Shown here piece by piece: positions 24,119 to 35,943 of a stretch of 64,000 nucleotides of DNA. The translations under genes were made by a program, and so were the position numbers. The stretch comes from Lineus longissimus (Eukaryota > Nemertea > Pilidiophora > Heteronemertea > Lineidae), in assembly GCF_910592395.1 (NCBI RefSeq), contig NC_088316.1:5210001-5274000 (forward strand). The letters run 5' to 3'. A model generated the notes under the pieces. It searched no databases and had not been told where the DNA came from. It was given only the letters and a program-made list of their open reading frames with translations. Position 1 is the stretch's first letter, and every line of letters starts with the position of its first letter.

Positions 24119-24984
24119 ATGCCTAGGCGTTGCGTCGCAGCTAATTGTAGCCAAAAGGACAGGTATCTGTTTGAATTCCCGGATCCGGAGAAACCGAATT
24201 TATCGGCAGATGCGAAGAAGAAGACGACAAAACTGCGGCGTTCTTGGACGTTGTTCGTCAAGGCCAAACGTGATAAATGGCAGCCATCCAAATCCAGCGT
24301 GTTGTGCTCTAAGCATTTTACCGATGACTGCATCCTGAATTTGCAGCAATATAATGCTGGGTTTTCTAGGAGGTTAGTACATGTAGCACTGGCTGCCGTT
24401 ATTTATGCTGAATCTGACGAAAATTAGGCCTGAGGTACTGAAGGAGTGAAGCTAGTCTGTTAGTGTTCGTGTTGAAGTTGTCATGTGTATTGGCCATGCG
24501 GTGCCCTACACAATACACACACACTCAGTACAGCCTGCATGATTTTTGCATGCCGGTCTTACAAGATGGGTGATTTTTGAATTGGCCTAACCATCACATT
24601 CAGATCATGTATTCACTGAGGCAGGCCTAGGCTGCCAAACAACGAGACCAGGTTCGTACAAGACAGTCCGGCCTAGCCTAATCCATGTTTTGTTTAATTC
24701 ATTTCACGATTTTATTTTCATTCAGATTGATGCGAAAAGAAGGTGCTGTGCCTACAATCCATCTGATGCCACCAACACCTACCACTACCAGTACCGGTAA
24801 CTGTGAAAGCACCCCACAGAGGCCTAGAAGTGCTTGGGCTAAGCGAGAGAATCGTCGTCTTGTCTCTGAGGCCCAAGCAGAAGCAGCAGCTAGAGCTATG
24901 GAGGTCGAAGAAGAAGATGCATGCTACAGCACACGACGGCAGAATAATTCTATTGTTCTACCTACATATCCCCAACACCGATGA
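24119..24984 (+). CDS. THAP zinc-finger domain protein, two exons
   Basis: Exon 1 is 24119-24372 and exon 2 is 24726-24984; the intron is GTTAGT..TTCAG and the join keeps the frame, giving about 170 residues. Residues 1-90 form a C2CH THAP domain: MPRRCVAANC supplies Cys5 and Cys10, CSKHF supplies Cys63 and His66, and W54 and the P of WQPS are in place. The AVPT box that closes THAP domains is spliced together at about residues 92-95, which supports the intron. After it comes a proline/threonine stretch (LMPPTPTTTSTG) and an alanine/glutamate-rich helix ending at a TGA. THAP domains bind DNA sequence-specifically and occur in host regulators and in transposases. The decayed transposase that follows on the same strand suggests this is the N-terminal half of a transposon protein rather than a host gene. 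Confidence 0.7.
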
Positions 24985-25089
24985 ACTAACTGTCTATATG
25001 TGATGTGCCTGTACTTGGCATTGGAGGGCCCATTGAAGGCTTTGCTTCCATACTGCTGTTTGTAGAACAGCCAGGCAGTTTGTAGAGAC

Positions 25090-26212
25090 CATGGGGCTGA
25101 TTCACAAAGCCTACTTAGGCCTTACGATCTATTATCAAGTTTCCTTTTGATGAAGCCGGCCAAGATCACATAATAGGCTTCTACACACCCCAACATCGAA
25201 TACCCAATGTACTCGGCTGTGTGGATGGAGTCTCGTTCAAATAAAGTCACCTTCACAACATGAAGAAGCATACATTTATCGCAGAGGCTACCATGCATTG
25301 AACATTCAAGGAGTGTGCTCATCGCATGACCTGAAATTCACGAATATCGTTTCATCCTGGCCCGGCAGTACCCACGACGCTTTTATATGGCGTAATTGTG
25401 AACTGAACAGAAAGCTGGAAAACGGACTAAACCATGGAGGCTACCTTCTCGGTGATCGCGCATAGCCCTTGAAGCCATTGACTCCAGTTTGTAGACCCCA
25501 GGATGATGCCGAGCGCCGTTACAATTCTTATCATCAACGAATCTGGGTAAAAATCGAAATGTCCTTAGGACGGTGAAGGTCAAGGTGGATGGCAGTTAGT
25601 AAGCTCGGTAGGTTTTTCCTATCATCATATTGAAAAATACATATATTGGTGGAACTCAACACAATAGGCCCTAGGGAATCTTCTCCATGGTTAAAATGAC
25701 TAATGAAGGGGTAAAAGTGGAAACTGTTGGTAGCGAGGTTGATAGGCAGCATATGCACTGGATATAATCAGGAGGGGGAGCCTAGTCCCTATGGATCGCC
25801 GTTTGTCTATTCATTTGAATCATTAGTTAGCTTTTTGAACAAGCAAAAACTCAGTTTAATATCATGTGTAGGCCTAAGTTAAATATGGAGTTTTTGCCTA
25901 CCAAAAAGCTAAATCAATTGATAGACGATGCCTCATAAATTCCCAGCTTTAATCTGCTGCGTTGCTATTGGGTTCTGCCTTTTGTCCTTTCAGCGGGCCT
26001 ACTTAAGCTTAAACCAGAGAAATGCTGCAAGGTGGTCGTGGCTATGACACTATTGCATATGCCAGGAGCGTGGTGTACTTTTGCTGGATGATGTCGAATT
26101 AAACAATGAGGATGAGAACAATAACGAAGTGAACCCCTTGCCAGAAAACGACGACGAGGAGGAGCTTGGTGAAACGGTCAGAGCAGCGGTAATCCCTGAA
26201 CATTTCTGGTAA
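25090..26212 (+). pseudogene. PIF/Harbinger-type (DDE_Tnp_4) transposase remnant
   Basis: Read across frames, this carries the ordered HARBI1-like landmarks RIPNVLGCVDGVSF (about 25195), YRRGYHALNIQGVC (about 25275), SWPGSTHDAFIWRNC (about 25355), GGYLLGDRA (about 25440) and a YNSYHQR segment (about 25520). After a likely intron comes LKLKPEKCCKVVVAMTLLH (about 26005) and an acidic tail LLDDVELNNEDENNNE ending at a TAA near 26213. The GCVDG and DAFIW aspartates are catalytic-site motifs of the family. Stops and frameshifts interrupt it at least near 25225, 25465 and 26060. The helix-turn-helix region expected before the first motif is not recognisable. Confidence 0.75.
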
Positions 26213-27489
26213 ATTGAAAAAAAGTAAATGCGAGCGAATAAGGTTCAAAGATTATTATTCAAACTTGCACTTGTTTAAGTTGAAACACCATTCAGATAAT
26301 TTTACAGGTGGCAAACAGAGGGTAAATAGGGGCAACGTTTTAACTTTAGAAAAAAAGTCTCACTGGACTTTGACAGTAACAATTACTGTAAAATCGGCCC
26401 CGAGCCGTCCATCCACTTGATACGGGATCTTGTTTACGAGTATTGACTTGTTGGAGAATTGCTGAGTTGGAAAGACTAGCTTAGCAGGAGAGAGGCTTCT
26501 TGTCTTTTAAACTTTTATTTGATAGATGATTGTATATGGTACAGTGGAGGTTGTTTCTATGAAGTCATCTGCCGGTCTCTCTCGAGGGAAGGAGACCCCT
26601 AGATTTTTAAACAATTCTTGTTGATGTTACAAATGTTCCCTAGACGACGGTGATATTCCACTCTGGTGGCACTGGTGCGAGTGACGTGGCCGGCCCACGA
26701 AACGGGCTTAATTGATATATGTCACGTCATCTTGCATCACTTGGTCAAGGTATCAACATCGCCTCCCTCGATAAAAGTATCTAAACCCGATAACCACACG
26801 TACTACAAACAATTCTGAGAGTAAAATCACACACCTTATTTATCTGGCCATTTCTGTCCCCTGTTGCTACAACAGTATAATAACAATTTAGCTTACTTGC
26901 TTTCGTCATAATAATTAGCCCCTAAACGTTAAAATCCATCATTCGTTTTAAAGGTGATTTATAAAATTTAATTGTTAACAGCTTAAGGGGGGAAGATACT
27001 CGAAATTGACTTTTCCCTTAAATTACTGAGTTCAGCCATGATACTTGCAGGGATACTTAGCTGGGTCAAAGAAAAAAGGATCACGTCAAAAAGGGTCCCA
27101 AAATGGCCGCCGTTGCCATGGAAACGGCGGCCATCTTTGATTTACACATCATTCTTGGTGCGATTGTTACTCCTCATCGTCATCATCATAATCAGGTTAA
27201 TATCGTAGGACCTAGGGTCCTGTTGATATCTGTAAGTTTTACTCGCTGGTTTATGGTTCTCGCGCTCAGCACAGGTGTGGTTTGTGGTGTAAAAAGTTAC
27301 AATAAAAGTTCTGCTTACTCGATTCGCTGGTACTTAAGCCCTTAAGCTTTCATCACGGTTTCCTTAAAAACACAAGCATGTCTATGTCCGAGATATTTGC
27401 CTATATACAATTACAACTAAACTAGTCTCTAATTATCTCCGTTATCCGATCCACAGTCGATAGAATATGTACAGTCAAAGTAAACTAAT
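26213..27489. other. no gene seen
   Basis: AT-rich sequence with CCATGGAAACGGCGGCCAT near 27115 and no convincing frame. It may include the far end of the Harbinger-like element, but I could not identify matching termini. Confidence 0.4.
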
Positions 27490-29790
27490 AAGTCACATAC
27501 TTCCTGTCCACCCAGGCCTTATCCAGCCTTGATTTAAAAGTATCCACAGTTTTCGCCTCCAAGACTGCCCCTGACAGTGCGTTCCACGGGGAAACAACCC
27601 TCTGACAGAAGCTGTACCAAGTAAATCTGTCCGGGCTTTCTTGCCCGCCAGTTTAAGTGTGTATGACCCCTTGTTTCCTGGATTCTACCCTTTGCTAGGG
27701 GGAGTAATTCATCGGCTGCCTCATGATCTGCGCTCTTCAGGTACTTAAAGGCCTGAATCATGTCCCCCCTTTCCCTTCTATACTTCACTGATTGTAGATC
27801 AAGCTGCTTCAGCCTTTCCTCGTATGGCCTCTTCCGTAGGACTGTGATCATCTTCGTTGCTCTCCTCTGTACCTTCTCCAGAGCTGTAGTGTCCTTCTTA
27901 TTGCGTATGACAATTGCACCATTGCAATACTCAAGGTGAGGCCTTACTAATGCTGTATATAATTTCCTTATTGGTCCTGGTTTTCTGGTTGCTATGTTCC
28001 TACGGATTGTCCATAGTATCTTCTGGCATTTTCTAGTTACTTCAGTTATATGTCTATTGAATGAAAGCTGGTTGTCAACATGTACTCCAAGGTCTTTTTC
28101 TCAATCTGTGTTCATAAGGTTGGTCTCTTTACCTCTATAAGTTATTTTGTAGGTATGTCCATGGTTTTTATTTCCCATGTGCATGCACACACATTTCGTC
28201 GGGTTAGGTGCGAGCAGCCAGGTGTCACACCACGCACATATCTTATCGATGTCATGTTGCAATAGGGTCACATCCTCATCAGTGCTCACACCACGATAGA
28301 TCTTCAGGTCGTCGGCTTCAAGTTTTGATGCAGAAGTCAATGTGGGAGGAATATCATTCACATACAGAACGAACAAGCTCGGGCCAAGAACACTCCCTTG
28401 TGGGATTCCACTTTTTACCGGTACTGTGCCCGAGTGACTGCCATTCACTGTGACATACATGGCCCGCTGGGCCAGGAAATCATTAATCCAGGAAACGCAC
28501 TGTTCCGCAATTCCAAATCCCTTTAGCTTGGTTATTAGCCTCATGTGCGGCACGGTGTCAAATGCTTTTAGGAAGTCAATATAAATTACATCTACCGGCT
28601 CCTTCTTATCCAGACTCAGGGTTATGTCATCGAAAGTTTCTATCAGGTTAGTCTGACATCCCTTACCAGGGATGAATCCATGTTCATTCTTACAAAGCTG
28701 TCCCGTTCTCTTCACATATGACATAACTGCCTCCCTTACTACTCCTTCCAATACCTTACAGACAATTGATGTAAGACTGATTGGTCTGTAGTTCGCCAGA
28801 TCAACAGGTTCACCTTTACGTTTAAAAATCGGTGTCACTTGGGCCATTTTCCAGTCGCTCGGGAGTTTACCTTCATCCAGCGATTTGTTAAATATGATGG
28901 TGAGGGGCTCTGCTATCACACTGGAGGACTTCTTCAAGATCTTTGGGTGAATCCCATCAGGGCCTGCTGACTTATTGGGGTTTAGGTTTTTCAGTCTTTT
29001 TTCAATGTCCGCCTTATCTACCACAATGGGGTCCATTACTGCCTTTGACTCACGGTGCTCCGGCACATTGTCTTTTGGTTCATCAATAAACACTGAACAG
29101 AACTGCTTATTTAACATTACTGCTTTCTCGACATCAGTGACCCCCAGCTTCCCATAATGGTCACTGAGTTCCGGTATGTCCTCCTTCTGCCTAGATTGAC
29201 TCCTAGTCCTTGAGTAACACCAGAATGCCTTGGGGTTTTTCTTCACCTTTTCGGCTAGTCGGTCCTCAAAGGATGCCTTCTTGGACCTCGTGAGTGTTCG
29301 CAGTTCATTACTCTCTTTTTTGTACAACTCAAACTTTTCAGGTGCTTTATCTTTGATGTAGTTACACCATGCTCTATTTTTGGCCCTCCTTTTGTCGGCT
29401 GTTTCTCGGTCTGCATATGGTGCCTTCTTTCGTTTACCCAACTGTGGTTTACTCTTTGGGATGGCCGCCTCTGCCTCTCTAGTTAAAATACCTTTGAAAA
29501 CGTCCCAGGCCTCGACGCAATTCATCGGTGAAAGTCTATCCTGCCATTCAGTTAAAGACAACCTACTTCTCAGCTGATCATAGTTTCCTCTGTTGTACAT
29601 GTACCTCACAGTATGTCTCCTATCAACTACCTCTGGTGTGCTTACAAGCCGAATATTCAGGCAAATATGATCACTTTTGCCTAGAGGAGGCAGATACTGT
29701 ATATCCTTTATGAGACTCGGGTCAGAACTCAACACCAGGTCATCCTTTGTTGGGTTTTGGCCATCACTGGATTGGAATTTTTGAAAGCTA
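27490..29790 (-). pseudogene. CR1-like non-LTR retrotransposon, 5'-truncated
   Basis: The frame enters at the very end of the endonuclease domain (DDLVLSSDP, then PPLGKSDH) and continues through a full reverse transcriptase: SAGPDGIHPKIL, VTPIFKRKGEPVDLANYRPI, FIPGKGCQTNL, VIYIDFLKAFDTVPH, SGIPQGSVLGP and the catalytic box. That box reads LEADD where F/Y-ADD is usual, so the residue before the aspartates is changed while both aspartates remain. The first open stretch is 544 codons and ends at a TGA at 28101-28103. The downstream thumb and C-terminal region (LYTALVRPHLEYCNGAI, YEERLKQLDLQSVKYRRERG) continues in the same frame, so the stop is a point nonsense change. A frameshift follows near 27640. 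It is dead but not old. Confidence 0.9.
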
Positions 29791-29820
29791 GTTCTTGCTA
29801 CTTAGAGTACTTGACTGTAT

Positions 29821-29977
29821 CTACAACATGACAGAGGCTTTTTTTGATATTATGAACAGTTTTTTTTTTACTGTAGGTCATTGTACCCCCTTTCCAAGGG
29901 TCTCATTTTTTGATATATTTCAGATCTTCCTGACCAAACTATAGCCTCTATCAAAAAATGCTTCTGTCATGTTGTAG
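29821..29977. repeat. imperfect inverted repeat, about 25-bp arms
   Basis: TACAACATGACAGAGGCTTT at the left is answered by AAAATGCTTCTGTCATGTTGTAG at the right. It lies between the LINE and the Mutator-like gene and may be a small foldback element or the terminus of one. Confidence 0.5.
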
Positions 29978-30203
29978 AGTACATCAAATACTACAAGTAT
30001 GCCAATTTTCAGGTCATTTCATTGATAAATAACCTCTCAGCAATCGCACCGAGCGTGGAAAAGGCCATTTTGAGAAAAATGGTGTTGAAAATTTGAAATG
30101 AAAGAAAAGTAGAACAGTTCAAGTGAATGGCTTGTAATTCACTTCTCATTACTTACAGAGTGATGTAACTACAATATCTCAGTCTCTCCCTTCGTGTTCT
30201 ACC

Positions 30204-31600
30204 TTAGAAACCCCCAGGTACATAGTCTCTTCCTCTTCCTTGAATACGGTTTATAAAGTCCCTATGTGTGTTCCGTCTTGCTTTTTCATTTCCTGACAGG
30301 CGTTTTTTGGCATTTTTTAGTCTTTTTCTGTCCTTTTCAGCTGACAATGCTTTGGAATTAGGCCCAATGTCCAAGTCCATGTTTGACAGAACAGATGTGA
30401 CAGTGCGCTGATTACCTTCGTTCCATTCAGCGACTGCTGCCCGCACTTTTAGAGCCCCACAGAACCTGATCTTGAGAGCACGGACCCAGATCTGACCATG
30501 GAGGGACTCGTTAGCATTTTGCGTTTTCCCCCTAGAACACCTCTGTAACAGATCTGGATGCCCCAAACGCTCATAGACAGGTTTCACATACTGTGCTACT
30601 TTCCTGAGGAGTGGATGCTTGAGGAAGTCCTTGTGGGGACCTGGTCTTTCCCCTTTGGCAATGGCCCGATTGTAAAAACACCAACTGGCCTCCCCTCTTG
30701 GGCAACGATCATGATGAGAATCGTCATCAGTGCTGATTGCATGAAGGAAGGAGGCAAACACAGCAGTCCTCATTTTCTCCACATCTCGACGTTGTTTCGT
30801 ATTGACCATTCATAATATTGCTGAAATCTGATTATAACTTTGTCTGTCAGTTTCCCATAGCCACGTCCCCCCATTGCAATTCCTTGGTCTTTCCCCTTCT
30901 CTCTTGCATCGCGAAGTGCTTTTCCCAGCCTTTTCCCAACATGATTTATGCACTCCTCTTTTGAGACAGGGTGCTGGTCACCATAAGGATTGAGTCGTAT
31001 GATTGATGGGAAGGTGCTCGAGTCGCCATCTGACAGCATGGTCGTGTATCGAAGTCCATGGCGATCTTCTGAGCGCATCCAAAGTATCTCTGCGATACCC
31101 TTCTCCATAGCAGGAGCACTAGCATTCCAATTCTTTTCGCACTCATGGCTGTCCTTCCACTTTCTATATTCCTCACTGTCTTTGTCCATTTTATCCCCAA
31201 CAACAGAACAGCCATGACAGTAGAGACTTGGGACCTCAAAATCCAACACAAAGTTTGTGAGCAGGTCAATCACACATCCGCAGCCATACAGAGAACTATG
31301 GCCCCCTCTGCCTCGCGTCATCCAAGATCCGTCAAAAGAGACAGTGATATCCTTGACATCGCCAGGAGCCAAATTCAGATCAGCCTCACTGTAAGCTTGG
31401 CGGATACACAGAGCGGCATGCTCCAAAATGTCATCAACCGTGCTTTGCAATGCTTTGTAAACAGCGCGTTTGTGTTTCTGATAGGTCCTTTCAGTAACAC
31501 ATGGACTATCTAACCACAAGCAGATTTTTTTCAGTCCGACATAGCCACCCCCAGAGTCTACTGTTCCAGCCACAGGCCTCCTTGTAACTAAGAATGGGAC
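30204..31600 (-). pseudogene. Mutator-like transposase-derived protein, one frameshift
   Basis: Two overlapping frames (31573-30770, then 30809-30204) read as one protein of about 460 residues, broken by a single-base shift near 30795. The landmarks are DITVSFDGSWMTRGRGGHSS (about 31330), YGCGCVIDLLTNFVLDFEV, MLSDGDSSTF (about 31040), CINHVGKRLGK, a C-P-RGEASWC segment and GKTQNANESLH. These match the repeat-encoded proteins usually labelled Mutator-like transposase in invertebrate genomes. The DG(S/D) aspartates would fit an RNase H-fold core. The frame starts without an ATG (LVTRRPVAGTVD), so upstream exons are expected; candidates are at 32949-33221 and 33308-33870. It presumably moved by cut-and-paste when intact. 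Confidence 0.7.
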
Positions 31601-31639
31601 TCGCAGTCACTGTCTTATGAAAAAGGCAGGCGAGTTGAC

Positions 31640-31710
31640 AAAAGCTCACCTTGGAATGTTAGGCGAGCTGTTTTTTTTAGCTCACCTTGGAGTTGTTAGG
31701 CGAGCTATTT
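31640..31710. repeat. AGCTCACCTTGG short repeat pair
   Basis: GCTCACCTTGGAATGTTAGGCGAGCT and AGCTCACCTTGGAGTTGTTAGGCGAGCT stand side by side around a T-run. The words AGCTCACC and GGCGAGCT make weak hairpins. It looks like a small dispersed repeat inserted just 5' of the transposase frame. Confidence 0.4.
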
Positions 31711-32948
31711 TTGTCTTCATCTACAAATTACAATACAAGTTTTCTTCATCAGGTTTCCGCTTTGCTTCATTACAATGGCCATTTCTTCTTGCAATCCCAT
31801 GCATGCTGTAGTTGATAGTTGCATAACCATCTGTTCCTACTAACTTTATGTTGTTTATTTGAGTTATTCTTGTTCAGTTCAGTTTGTTCTCATGGTTGTG
31901 CACACTTTCTTCATCTGTGTCCCAAGCTGATGAACCTTTTGGTTGCTGTGTCTGTACTTAGGAACCAATTGCATGGTCTGGTCAGGTTCACTTGTACACA
32001 GTGACACAGTAGGCTCAGCAGTTGAAGGTGCACCTAACAAGTAACTATAGAGCTGAAACTCATATTTCACCACCAAAGTGCATTGTAATCAATTTAAGAA
32101 ACTTTGCCTCAACTCAAACAACTGTGAATATATTTATTATTATTATTTTTGTCAAATCACTATCAGAAGAGAATCTGTTATTATTGTGTTTCATATCAAA
32201 TTAATGATGATCAGTTAGTCTGCAACAATCCCTCTATGGTGGCGGGCACAAATTGAACAGTACACCTAAGTAAAATAAACAAAACAAAATTGCATCATCA
32301 TTCAACAATTTACTCATACTTCGTCTTCTAACAAAAGCACAGTCAAGTAAAAATCAGATACATGTATTAATTGTACATGTATTGTACAACACTGAAAGGC
32401 CCAAGGGTAAATTGTTTATATAAGAATAAAGACATAATTGAAAACATCTCCAAAACTGTCAATCATTCCATATTTAGTCTTCAAAGTCTTCACCATGGTC
32501 AAATCTTTTCTAATCAGATATCTTTTACAACTCTGAAAGCAAAATAAAAAGCAATCAGCAAATTGGGGAAACATGTGCATTTGTTTTGTAAACAAACGCC
32601 AGCAGCCAATCAGATGGCTTGAAATGTGTGACGCGTCTAAAGGCTCATTAGTTATGCTAGCAGTAGATGAAAAATCCTGGACACAAAATCAATCAACATC
32701 CTGCAAATAACAACACATCGATCAACAAAAATCATAACACCATATCCTTATTACATTTACATTGTATAATCATGATCAGTTTGGTTCATTCGTTATTTGA
32801 ATGTCGATATTTTGATCACAACGCATCGACTATAAATATGCTATCATTCATTGAACAAGGAAGCCGACAGTCAATGTTTTGGCTTCTGCCAAGGCAGGAA
32901 ATTCAGCTAGAAATCACAACACAAACCCAATTTAATGCAGCACTTACC
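31711..32948. other. likely intron sequence between transposase pieces
   Basis: Mostly AT-rich. One minus-strand stretch at about 31880-32030 after CTTGTTAG reads GAPSTAEPTVSLCTSEPDQT, then HSNQKVHQLGTQMKK. It could be an internal exon of the Mutator-like gene, but its far boundary is unclear. Confidence 0.3.
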
Positions 32949-33221
32949 TCCATCACCATTTTCTTGTTCCTCTTTGTTACCACAGTAGGTATTATAACAT
33001 TCGCCGGCAGATTCCAGCCCAGGAACGTCGATTCCTGCACTGGATGACCATTTCGCTTTTCCATGTCGTCGGCCATTTCGAAGAAGTATGCCATCGCCCA
33101 TATGAACGACTGCACGCCATTGGCCAGGATCTGTGATGTCGTAATTTTGAACCAATCCTAGCTTGCGTACTTTGTAACTTGCGGCGGTCTGAATTGTGTG
33201 TATGATGTACGTTGGATCCAT
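32949..33221 (-). CDS. candidate first coding exon with a TATA promoter
   Basis: An ATG at 33221 opens a 91-codon frame (MDPTYIIHTIQTAAS, later GQWRAVVHMGDGILL) that ends at a strong donor, GATGGAG followed by GTAAGT at 32948. A TATA-like box lies about 30-40 bp upstream of the start codon. No domain is recognised. It points toward the Mutator-like frame and may be its first exon, or a separate host gene whose later exons I could not see. Confidence 0.4.
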
Positions 33222-33250
33222 GTGTTTCCGATTGACAGCGGAGGCGCGCG

Positions 33251-33260
33251 GTTTTTATAA
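33251..33260 (-). promoter_or_regulatory. TATA-like box
   Basis: On the minus strand CACTTATAAAAACCGCG, with GC-rich flanks, sits 30-40 bp before the ATG at 33221. The spacing suits a very short leader. Judged by eye only. Confidence 0.4.
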
Positions 33261-33307
33261 GTGTTTTCAATTACAGGCGCGCATGTAAAAGCTCATGTCG
33301 AAATTTT

Positions 33308-33870
33308 TTAGGTGCGTCTTGATGCGCGTGCGCGATCGCGCGCCTTAGAAGACAGTGACTGGACTCGTGAACTCTCCTCATCACCCATCCTCTTGGAGCT
33401 CAGGTTTTCATTGACAACATGGTTACAGTCCTCACATTCAGTACGAAAACCAACTACAAGTCCCTTCCTTTTATTCACTATGTTCACAGTCAGGGAAGGA
33501 TGATCACAGTTAGGACAAGGCAAATTTTCCACCACCTTTTTCAGGGCTGCCACCTGAAAAATGATGCACAAGGTGTCGTTTACAGTCTGTTCATCCTCTC
33601 CACCATAATCCGATTCATTCCCGCTACTATCATCCTCTCCGTCAAGCAGAATGTTCAACAGGTCAAAACTTTTTTAGTGGAAAAAGGGCCAACTTCAGGG
33701 GGGTCTTCACCATCCCCATCTTGATTCCCATCATGTAGAACCTGCTGAGCAGGCAGTGGTGGTGAGGGTGGTGCCATTACACAGTCACCATCACCCTGTC
33801 CCTGTTCAGAATATTCCACAGTGTGTTCTCCAACATGTCCCACTTCAAGCACTTCACTAGCTGATTTACA
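33308..33870 (-). pseudogene. cysteine-rich N-terminal region of a Mutator-like protein
   Basis: The minus frame at 33658-33308 has CPNCDHPSLTVNIVNKRKGL followed by TECEDCNH, a four-cysteine ribbon (C-x2-C, then C-x2-C about 30 residues later) of the sort that precedes Mutator-like cores. Upstream, in another frame at 33870-33655, is an acidic and proline-rich stretch (APPSPPLPAQQV) preceded by NKRCKSASEVLEVG. The two stretches join only through a frameshift near 33657. It lies 5' of the transposase core but is separated from it by the TATA-bearing exon, so it may belong to a second, older copy. Confidence 0.5.
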
Positions 33871-34747
33871 CCTTTTATTACGAGCTATTTTTACGAGCTG
33901 CGTGTTCTGGCAGATCTTGCCCGTTTGGTTGATTGTTTGAAGTCCGTTTTAGCTTGTTAAGAAGGCATTGTCACTCAAATTTATCTAACAATAGCCAATA
34001 TTCACATGTCTCTATGGGGCTGCCATATTGGATTTAAAGCGAGGCTGACCAATCCGCTGCGCCGATAGAACTAAAACAGTACTCGGAGCCAATCAGAAAC
34101 TAGGACACATGGAACTCATGGGAAGTAGTGGAGTATCCCAGGGAATTCCCTCTCCTAATCCAATAGAATCCTCTGTTACAAGGGGGTGAAGCGAAATAGA
34201 ATGTACCAGGATGTACAGCTGAGAATATGACCTTCACCCTGATATGCATATTGTTGGGGTTTGTTTACTAGAAATGTTTGTTTCTCGCTTCAAAAACGAT
34301 GTTTTTGAGCATTTTGAGAATATAAACAATCAAAATCAAGATGACAAGGGTCTACAAAGTTTTTTTCCTCCCTTTTGGCATATAATCATACAAAAAAACA
34401 ACATTTGAGTGAGAAATGGATACTTTGTGAGTACTTATCTGCTGAAATCTCAACTTTGGTATTTTTTAGGTATGTGACAAAAAAAACAAAGTGTCCCAAA
34501 ATCAATTCTAAGTGTATTTATTGGTTAGAGCTTGAAAAAAGAAAGAAAATGACACCAAGATTGTCAAAAATGGTTCAGAGACAAGGAAGATACGGCAATT
34601 TTAGTCATCTCATTAACGCCCTTTCTCGTTATTGGTTAATGCATTAGACTAAGACAAAAACTGTGATCACTAATTAGTTGAATGCAGGTTGGAAATGGTA
34701 TGGACAGACCAAGGCAGTGTCTAGAATGACTATCTCTTTGAATTAAG
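33871..34747. other. spacer, no gene seen
   Basis: AT-rich sequence with CAGAAAC and CCAATCA words near 34020-34100 that resemble promoter boxes but stand alone. I see no supported feature. Confidence 0.35.
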
Positions 34748-35940
34748 TTATATAATTATTTGATTAATTAATTGATTTAGTTCCTCTTGCCTTCTTAACA
34801 ACTCTATTCTCAAGTCTTTCTGCGCCTTTCTTCTTTGATCTCTTCTCTTTCTCCCAAAGCTAACTGCCATCCTTAACACCTCCTCTCGCCTTTCCTCACT
34901 GAGTCCATCCAAATATTTCACTGTTCTGTTCTTCCTTGTTCTCATCTGACATGACAGGTAGCACAATGTCGCATTTGGGGCTCTTTTCTGTGCAGCCGAG
35001 AACATTCCCATTACTTCTTCGGCATCAATGTTGTGCATTCTTGCTGATTCGGTTTCCTCTTTCAACACATCTGTAATGTCCATGCTAAAATACTTTGCAT
35101 ACTGTCGGTTCAGAACAACAGAGACAGCTGACAGACACTTCGTCATCATCTCAGAGAATTGGTCTTTATTTTCTTCTGGCAATGTCCTCTTTTGGAGGGT
35201 TGCATCCATGGTGAGGGCATCTCCAAACAAATCAACGGTCTCAGTCAGAAGGTCAAGAGGCCTCTGGGTATAGTCATTCACTGCAGTCACTACTTTCTGT
35301 ACAATCTGAATTCCCTCCACATGATTGAGGTCACTCTCTGCTGACACATAAAATTTCTTCATCCATGGTCCACTCAGGTACTTGCCAATAAGTCCCAGTA
35401 CTTGCAGTTCAAGTATTGCAGTTTCATTGCAGAAATCTTTATGGATACTGCTCCTCAGCCCACCACACGAGGTTCCTGTGATAAAGAACTCCTTGAACTT
35501 GTCATGGTGCTCAATTAGAATTCCAGCAATGTGGAAGAGCACATGAAGGCGGTTGCCACGATATCTAGGGAGAATACCACGAGGAAGATTTTCCTTATCT
35601 AAGAAACAGGTAAATCCACGGGGATCACCTTTTCCGTCCTTGTAACGAAGTCTGTTAATTTGCCAGACAAGGTTGGCTGCAAGACAGTCTTTCCCAAATA
35701 GGGCTCCTCTTGTCTCCTCCAATTTCTTCAAGGCAGTTCGAGTTGAACTCGCAATTGTGTCCAGTGGGTGCAAATGACAATTCAACTGTTTCTTCCAAGT
35801 AGCATCCACAAGACGTATGGCTGCTGCATTGGCAGCACAGCGGTCAGTAAGCGTATTAGAAATGTTCGCGATCAATGCTTTCCTGCTTTCCTGATAGTCT
35901 TTCTTGTGAAAATACGCGTAAGTTTCACCTAGATTGTCCA
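34748..35940 (-). CDS. transposon-derived RNase H-like protein (hAT-like?), partial
   Basis: A 397-codon frame with no ATG at its head. It most likely begins at the acceptor CAATCTAG near 35927. Features are NTLTDRCAANAAAIRLVD followed by NCHLHPLDTIASS (possible catalytic aspartates), then RYRGNRLHVLFHIAGILIEH, a LGLIGKYLSGPWMKKFY stretch typical of hAT-type C-terminal regions, and a basic coiled-coil tail (RKAQKDLRIELLRRQEELNQ) to the TAA at 34748. The N-terminal zinc-finger part and the first catalytic residue are missing. It is uninterrupted, so the damage is truncation rather than decay. Its head abuts the P2X7-like exon on the opposite strand within a few bases. Family assignment is tentative. 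Confidence 0.5.
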
Positions 35941-35943
35941 CAG

